Virus record (IMG/VR): IMGVR_UViG_3300022074_000316
Coordinates: 1-26,516 of that record
Source of the DNA: a virus
Reading direction: 5' to 3' (one strand)
DNA length: 26,516 nucleotides
Both the position numbers and the translations under genes were made by a program. The notes under the pieces were generated by a model, which worked only from the letters and a program-made list of their open reading frames with translations, was not told where the DNA came from and ran no database searches. This document shows positions 23,958 through 26,516 of the stretch, piece by piece (positions within the stretch are counted from its first letter, which is position 1; each line of letters opens with the position of its first letter).

Positions 23958-24039
23958 AAAAATTAAAGCTAAGATAAAAAGCTGGATAGATTGGTATGTA
24001 AGTTGGCTTTTTAGTTGGCAAGATAAAAACAAAAAATGA
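23950..24039 (+). CDS. 29-residue cationic Trp-rich microprotein
   Basis: A very short frame with a strong Shine-Dalgarno (AGAGGAG, 23936-23942) 7 nt before its ATG. It overlaps the previous gene by 8 nt and the next by 4 (ATGA), so it behaves like a real coupled gene. The product has a Lys-rich N-terminus (K3, K4, K6, K8, K10), then a centre SWIDWYVSWLFSW with Trp at 12, 15, 19 and 23, i.e. on one face of a helix, and a KNKK tail. Eight Lys against two Asp give a net charge near +6. This layout suggests a membrane-surface amphipathic helix. Function unknown: lysis accessory, host membrane modulator and assembly partner for the following membrane proteins are all possible. Confidence 0.6.
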   Translation: MIKKIKAKIKSWIDWYVSWLFSWQDKNKK

Positions 24040-24458
24040 GTAAAAACACATTAAATATATCAGAAGAAGCAGCCGTTCAAATGCCAATGAAGACGGTTGC
24101 CTCTCTGATTATAATCGTCGCCCTCGGCACCATGGGCTATTTTCAGATTGTTGAGAGGTTAAACATAGCTGACACTAGATTACAATTAATGGAAAAAGAT
24201 TTAGAGGAGAATACAGAATTTAGAATTAAATGGCCACGGGGCCAACTTGGATCGTTGCCCGCCGATTCTGAGCAATACATGATGCTGGAGGATCTTTATA
24301 AGACTACGGATAAGTTAAATGCACATATAGAATCTATGGCATTAAACAAAGTTAATATAGAATTTTTAGCAAAACAAATGGATAAAGTTTTAGAAGATAT
24401 TGAAAAATTAAAAGACGCTAACAGAGAAATGAAATATACAAATGGCAGCCAAAACTAA
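24036..24458 (+). CDS. membrane-anchored coiled-coil phage protein
   Basis: A 140-residue protein with one N-terminal membrane segment (MKTVASLIIIVALGTMGYFQIV, residues about 18-39), followed by a helical region (LNIADTRLQLMEKDLEEN), a conserved-looking block FRIKWPRGQLGSLPADSEQYM (about 62-82), and a C-terminal coiled coil (IEFLAKQMDKVLEDIEKLKDANREM). I recall the KWPRG-LGSLPAD block from proteins of other marine phages, without known function. The layout resembles i-spanins, inner-membrane anchored with periplasmic coiled coil, but no outer-membrane lipoprotein partner is visible. The block and the start are GC-rich patches, including a small hairpin at 24231-24244. Coupled to the microprotein by ATGA. 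Confidence 0.6.
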   Translation: MSKNTLNISEEAAVQMPMKTVASLIIIVALGTMGYFQIVERLNIADTRLQLMEKDLEENTEFRIKWPRGQLGSLPADSEQYMMLEDLYKTTDKLNAHIESMALNKVNIEFLAKQMDKVLEDIEKLKDANREMKYTNGSQN

Positions 24459-24765
24459 AAATAAATTATCAAGATTTGAATGGATAAAAAAGAACATAGT
24501 AATTGTTCCTGTTGTAGCTGCAATACTAGCTGGAACATTTACATCAGTTAGATATGTATTAAGTTTAACCGATACCATAGAGGCCAATAAAAGAACCATT
24601 GTTAATTTACAAAGAGACGTAACAGTAGCTGAAGATAAGTTAACAGAAGTTGCTACAAGATTATCTGCAGCTGAAGCAACGTGGGATATGGCAGAAAATT
24701 TATATAGACAATTAGCAGACCAGGTAAGAGAACATGCGTACGATATTAAAGATCTTAATCGTTAG
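24442..24765 (+). CDS. second membrane-anchored coiled-coil protein
   Basis: A 107-residue protein with a basic N-terminus (AAKTKNKLSRFEWIKKN), one membrane segment (IVIVPVVAAILAGTFTSVRYVL, about 19-40) and a long helical tail (IEANKRTIVNLQRDVTVAEDKL, then MAENLYRQLADQVREHAYDI). The positive charges before the membrane segment predict N-in topology with the coiled coil in the periplasm. It overlaps the preceding gene by 17 nt and the following secreted protein by 32 nt. Having two proteins of the same design side by side suggests a hetero-oligomer, perhaps a membrane scaffold or a lysis/exclusion complex. No family is recognised. Confidence 0.55.
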   Translation: MAAKTKNKLSRFEWIKKNIVIVPVVAAILAGTFTSVRYVLSLTDTIEANKRTIVNLQRDVTVAEDKLTEVATRLSAAEATWDMAENLYRQLADQVREHAYDIKDLNR

Positions 24766-25228
24766 TTTTTTGTTGTGTACAACAGCTGAAGCTCGTAATG
24801 AATATTTAAATGATGGCACAAACTCATGTGATCAAGGTAGTTGGGAAGCATATACAGAAGTAAGACAAAACGAATATAAGACAGGATCTAGTGCAGAATC
24901 ACAGAATCAAGTTATTGGTTTGAGATGGCGAAAATCTATTGGACCTGTATGTGATGAAGAGTTTGCAAAAGAACAAAGATTAAAACAAAAATTAAAAACA
25001 CAATTAGAACTCGTTAAAGAATGTAAAAGAGTGCCTAGAATAAAACCTGTTCCTGTTGAGTTTGCTGAATTAATTAATATGTGTATGAAGTTAGGGGTTA
25101 TATCTTCTGCTTCTTTTGATGGTAGAGATTTTGATCCAAAGATAAGCTATTGGACAGAATTAAAAGAGAAATACATGAAAGAAAACCCTGATATTATTAC
25201 ACTAGATAACTATGAGGATAAAAAATGA
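24734..25228 (+). CDS. secreted phage protein with signal peptide
   Basis: A 164-residue protein. The N-terminus MRTILKILIVSFLLCTTAEA is a typical Sec signal peptide with an AEA|R signal peptidase I site after residue 20; the Cys at 15 is not in a lipobox. The mature part has GTNSCDQGSWEAYTEVRQNEY, IGLRWRKSIGPVCDEEFAKEQ, a helical basic stretch with KECKRVP, then ELINMCMKLGVISS. The Cys residues could form disulfides in the periplasm. Phage-encoded exported proteins outside the lysis set often alter the host envelope or block superinfection, but there is no direct evidence here. The start lies within the previous gene; the end overlaps the next by 4 nt. Confidence 0.6.
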   Translation: MRTILKILIVSFLLCTTAEARNEYLNDGTNSCDQGSWEAYTEVRQNEYKTGSSAESQNQVIGLRWRKSIGPVCDEEFAKEQRLKQKLKTQLELVKECKRVPRIKPVPVEFAELINMCMKLGVISSASFDGRDFDPKISYWTELKEKYMKENPDIITLDNYEDKK

Positions 25229-25434
25229 TAGAGACTGTAGTGGCCCTGCTGATGTTTTGGGACGGAGAGATCAAGGAACACCGTATCCAGGAAAACATGG
25301 CTGCGTGCCTTCGCGCCCGACGTGTAGCAGAGAGGGACTTTAATCCAAACATATCTTACAAATGTATACGTAGTGAAGCAGAAACAGAAATCTACATGGG
25401 TGAAAAAAGTATTAAGAAACTTCATCTTAAATGA
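25225..25434 (+). CDS. small conserved phage protein (69 aa)
   Basis: A 69-residue protein with a Shine-Dalgarno GAGG at 25214-25217, 7 nt before ATG, coupled by ATGA to the secreted-protein gene. It starts with a short hydrophobic stretch and a WDG turn (ETVVALLMFWDGEIKEHRIQE), then AACLRARRVAERD, then SYKCIRSEAETEIYMGEK. I have seen this pattern in other marine phages as an unnamed protein. The hydrophobic start may be a buried beta strand rather than a signal. The two Cys (28 and 47) are suited to a disulfide or metal site. The first two thirds of the gene are markedly GC-rich. A protein of similar opening lies at 26269. Confidence 0.6.
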   Translation: MIETVVALLMFWDGEIKEHRIQENMAACLRARRVAERDFNPNISYKCIRSEAETEIYMGEKSIKKLHLK

Positions 25435-25550
25435 ACAAACTCAATAAAAAAAGAAACCCAGTAGCAAAGCAGCTTAGACATTTTAAGAGAAAAGTGATAA
25501 AGAATAAAAAGATATATGACAGAAAAAAAATCAATAAAAATTCACACTGA
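25431..25550 (+). CDS. basic 39-residue phage protein, DUF7230-like
   Basis: A frame from ATG 25431 (ATGA overlap with the previous stop) to TGA at 25548-25550. The product is extremely basic: MNKLNKKRNPVAKQLRHFKR, then VIKNKKIYDRKK. The KxRNPVAKxLRxF start is the pattern I associate with DUF7230-type small phage and bacterial proteins. It shares 35 nt with the zinc-ribbon gene in another frame. No clear Shine-Dalgarno, so it probably relies on coupling. It would be expected to bind nucleic acid because of its charge; the role is unknown. Confidence 0.6.
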   Translation: MNKLNKKRNPVAKQLRHFKRKVIKNKKIYDRKKINKNSH

Positions 25551-25749
25551 AATAGTTAATGGTGTATGCCCAACATGCGAAGAGTATACAATGTTGGTAA
25601 GCCTAACTAGAGAATACTTTAGATGCATTACATGCGGTGCAGATCTTGAACAACATGTAAATGGATGCATAAGTTACATACCAAGATTAGAAAAAACAAC
25701 ACTACAATCTGTAGTTGACGGATACTTTAACAATGGCAAAGAAAAGTAG
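25516..25749 (+). CDS. zinc-ribbon phage protein
   Basis: A 77-residue protein with two CxxC pairs: VCPTCEEY (C18, C21) and FRCITCGADLEQ (C37, C40), giving a classic zinc ribbon. The remainder, HVNGCISYIPRLEK and LQSVVDGYFNN, looks like a beta hairpin and a helix. Small zinc ribbons of this type in phages may bind nucleic acid or a host transcription protein; no target can be read from the sequence. It overlaps the basic 39-residue gene at its start and the next small gene by 17 nt at its end, a density typical of conserved accessory clusters. Confidence 0.75.
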   Translation: MTEKKSIKIHTEIVNGVCPTCEEYTMLVSLTREYFRCITCGADLEQHVNGCISYIPRLEKTTLQSVVDGYFNNGKEK

Positions 25750-25864
25750 ATTTGGCGTAAATACATATATAGAAAGATCAAAACCTAAGATTGGTAGACA
25801 TAAAAAACGTATGAACAAATCTGAAAAACGTAGCTATAAAAAATACCGAGGACAAGGTCGTTGA
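25733..25864 (+). CDS. basic 43-residue conserved phage protein
   Basis: ATG 25733 to TGA 25862-25864; 43 residues, below common length cut-offs. The product begins MAKKSRFGVNTYIERSKPK, followed by GRHKKRMNKSEKRSYKKYRG and QGR. GRHKKRxNKxEKRxxKxYRGQGR is a pattern I remember from cyanophage and other marine phage small proteins. It is highly positively charged, so nucleic-acid binding is likely. No Shine-Dalgarno is evident. Its final bases are shared with the -35 box of the promoter at 25861, so transcription of the downstream genes begins immediately after this gene. Confidence 0.65.
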   Translation: MAKKSRFGVNTYIERSKPKIGRHKKRMNKSEKRSYKKYRGQGR

Positions 25865-25889
25865 CAAACGTCAAATAATATCCTATATT
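25861..25889 (+). promoter_or_regulatory. strong sigma70-type promoter
   Basis: TTGACA at 25861-25866, a 17-bp spacer, TATATT at 25884-25889 (5 of 6). Same boxes and spacing as the helicase promoter on the other strand at 15997-15969. The -35 is part of an inverted repeat TTGAC-AAAC-GTCAA (25861-25874), a possible operator. Predicted transcription start is about 25895, the first G of GGUG. Confidence 0.75.
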
Positions 25890-25893
25890 ATAT

Positions 25894-25925
25894 TGGTGCT
25901 GGGCATCACCATTAATAACTGCCCA
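25894..25925 (+). promoter_or_regulatory. predicted 5'-terminal H-type RNA pseudoknot
   Basis: Stem 1 is TGGTG (25894-25898) with CACCA (25907-25911). Its loop contains TGGGC (25900-25904), which pairs with GCCCA (25921-25925) as stem 2. The linkers are 1, 2 and 9 nt, and the 9-nt linker is AU-rich, as in compact H-type pseudoknots. The fold would begin at or one base before the predicted transcription start and end 8 nt before AGGAG (25934-25938), the ribosome site of the gene at 25945. It may protect the mRNA end, bind a ligand or regulate translation. No class recognised. Confidence 0.55.
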
Positions 25926-25944
25926 CAACATACAGGAGAAACAA

Positions 25945-26100
25945 ATGGATAAAATGTTAGAAAAATCAAATGTTCTAGCTCAACTATTAACTATATCAGA
26001 TACAAAACTTTTTCTTCAAGAAAAAGAAATTAAGTTGAGAGAAAAATTAGAAAAGTTAAATGATAAGATAGAAGATGAAAGAAAAAATAATAACACTTAA
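25945..26100 (+). CDS. 51-residue coiled-coil microprotein
   Basis: ATG 25945 with AGGAG at 25934-25938 (6-nt spacing), ending at TAA 26098-26100. It is the first gene of the transcript from the promoter at 25861 and lies just behind the predicted pseudoknot. The product begins MDKMLEKSNVLAQLLTISDT, followed by a charged helix (EKEIKLREKLEKLNDKIEDER) with heptad-like Leu/Ile spacing, so it probably dimerises. Family unknown. It overlaps the next gene by 26 nt in a different frame. A strong promoter, a structured leader and a good ribosome site suggest high or controlled expression. Confidence 0.7.
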   Translation: MDKMLEKSNVLAQLLTISDTKLFLQEKEIKLREKLEKLNDKIEDERKNNNT

Positions 26101-26260
26101 ACCAAAAGGCATATCACAGAAACAATGGTCTAATCTATTATTAGAATTAAATCTTGTAAAAAAAGCGTGGAGACCGTATGGTGTTGATATACAAATAAAT
26201 GCACCTGGTTTAAAAAATATTTTAAAGTGGGGTACAAAATCTTACGATGCAAAAGAGTAA
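26075..26260 (+). CDS. small conserved-looking phage protein (61 aa)
   Basis: A 61-residue basic protein: MKEKIITLKPKGISQKQWSN, LLLELNLVKKAWRPYGVDIQ, then APGLKNILKWGTKSYDA. The KGISQKQWSNLLLELN helix and the PYGVDIQINAPGLKNI strand-turn pattern look like a compact folded domain, and I recall similar unnamed proteins in marine phages. The start lies inside the preceding microprotein gene, with GATAGAAG as a weak ribosome site. The stop is followed 8 nt later by the next ATG. Function unknown. Confidence 0.6.
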   Translation: MKEKIITLKPKGISQKQWSNLLLELNLVKKAWRPYGVDIQINAPGLKNILKWGTKSYDAKE

Positions 26261-26268
26261 AGGGGTTT

Positions 26269-26487
26269 ATGGCAAAGACGCTGATAATATTAGTTTTATT
26301 ATTCGACGGAACTCTCGTTCAAGAAAGATACGAACTAACAAGAGAGATGCCAATACACGAGTGTCTGATGTATGGCGACGATCATAGAGAAGCTATTGCG
26401 GAATATAAAGAATTTAAAGATGCACTTAAAAATGGATGGTATTTAAAAGATGGGCGTGGAACTGTTCAAGGCCATATGTGTGAGTAG
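26269..26487 (+). CDS. small phage protein with hydrophobic N-terminus (72 aa)
   Basis: I choose ATG 26269, preceded by AAGGGG (26260-26265), over an upstream GTG at 26227 that would overlap the previous gene. The product begins MAKTLIILVLLFDGTLVQER, then LTREMPIHECLMYGDD, HREAIAEYKEFKDALK and ends near GRGTVQGHMCE. The opening, hydrophobic run then F-D-G, recalls the protein at 25225 (hydrophobic run then W-D-G), and both carry a later CL pair, so they may be distant paralogues. The hydrophobic part is too short to be a sure membrane anchor. Function unknown. Confidence 0.6.
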   Translation: MAKTLIILVLLFDGTLVQERYELTREMPIHECLMYGDDHREAIAEYKEFKDALKNGWYLKDGRGTVQGHMCE

Positions 26488-26497
26488 TCTACTACTC
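26482..26497. other. inverted repeat at the end of the last gene
   Basis: GAGTAGTCTACTACTC is a near-complete palindrome (GAGTAG, loop TCTA, CTACTC) covering the last gene's TAG stop. The following bases are only partly T-rich, so it is not a clear terminator; it could be an operator for genes beyond the window edge. Confidence 0.35.
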
Positions 26498-26516
26498 TTA
26501 CCTGCTGTACTTTTAC

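Noticed and set aside
23817-24087. Two minus-strand frames with membrane-like sequence
   Set aside because: They are antisense to the microprotein and its neighbours; hydrophobicity arises from reverse reading of Lys/Glu-rich codons.
25894-25925. Assignment of the leader to a known riboswitch class (preQ1, SAM-II/V, glutamine)
   Set aside because: The topology is similar to small pseudoknot riboswitches, but the conserved bases of those classes that I can recall are not present, so no class is claimed.

Overview
The window is a tightly packed, AT-rich stretch of a tailed-phage genome. The gene content (a P22 gp10-like tail protein, ejection-type proteins, holin plus M15 endolysin, an AEP/TOTE-type primase, family A DNA polymerase, DUF3310 and many tiny conserved phage proteins) fits an uncultured marine podovirus-like phage. 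The host is probably a low-GC marine bacterium such as a SAR11-type alphaproteobacterium. The host is inferred from style and remembered resemblance to marine viral metagenome phages, not shown by the sequence. Terminase, portal, major capsid, integrase and tRNA genes are not in the window.

Layout. (1) 1-2618: the 3' end of an unknown gene, then four consecutive overlapping genes for predicted 2-oxoglutarate/Fe(II) dioxygenases. (2) 2630-13824: virion module, with a gp10-like tail/DNA-stabilisation protein carrying two inserted beta modules, a series of small and medium structural proteins, and a 1473-residue putative ejection protein. (3) 13827-14521: lysis pair (XhlA-like holin, M15 peptidase). 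(4) 14518-15948: the only leftward gene, a SNF2-type SF2 helicase whose stop codon overlaps the endolysin stop. (5) 15949-15996: two face-to-face sigma70-type promoters sharing the same 37 bp. (6) 15997-23297: replication module, with two conserved phage proteins, a putative ssDNA-binding protein, primase, UvrD-like SF1 helicase, DUF3310, a putative PD-(D/E)XK nuclease and a Leu762-type family A DNA polymerase. (7) 23307-25228: an unknown protein, a 29-residue Trp-rich microprotein, two membrane-anchored coiled-coil proteins and a secreted protein. (8) 25225-26516: small conserved phage proteins, split by a strong promoter followed by a predicted 5'-terminal H-type RNA pseudoknot.

Nearly all genes overlap or abut (TAATG, ATGA, or 8-35 nt overlaps), so translation is probably coupled over long polycistronic mRNAs. 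The three largest non-coding spacers (15949-15996, 17706-17758, 25865-25944) all contain strong signals: overlapping promoters, a GC-rich hairpin, and a promoter plus pseudoknot. There is no gene-free stretch over 300 bases. I found no tRNA, rRNA, CRISPR array or insertion sequence.

Best candidates for something new: the promoter-pseudoknot leader at 25861-25944, the shared divergent promoter at 15961-15997 with a predicted leaderless mRNA, the four-oxygenase cluster, the Trp-rich microprotein at 23950-24039, and a U UUU UUA slippery heptamer at 5695-5701 that would fuse two small virion genes.
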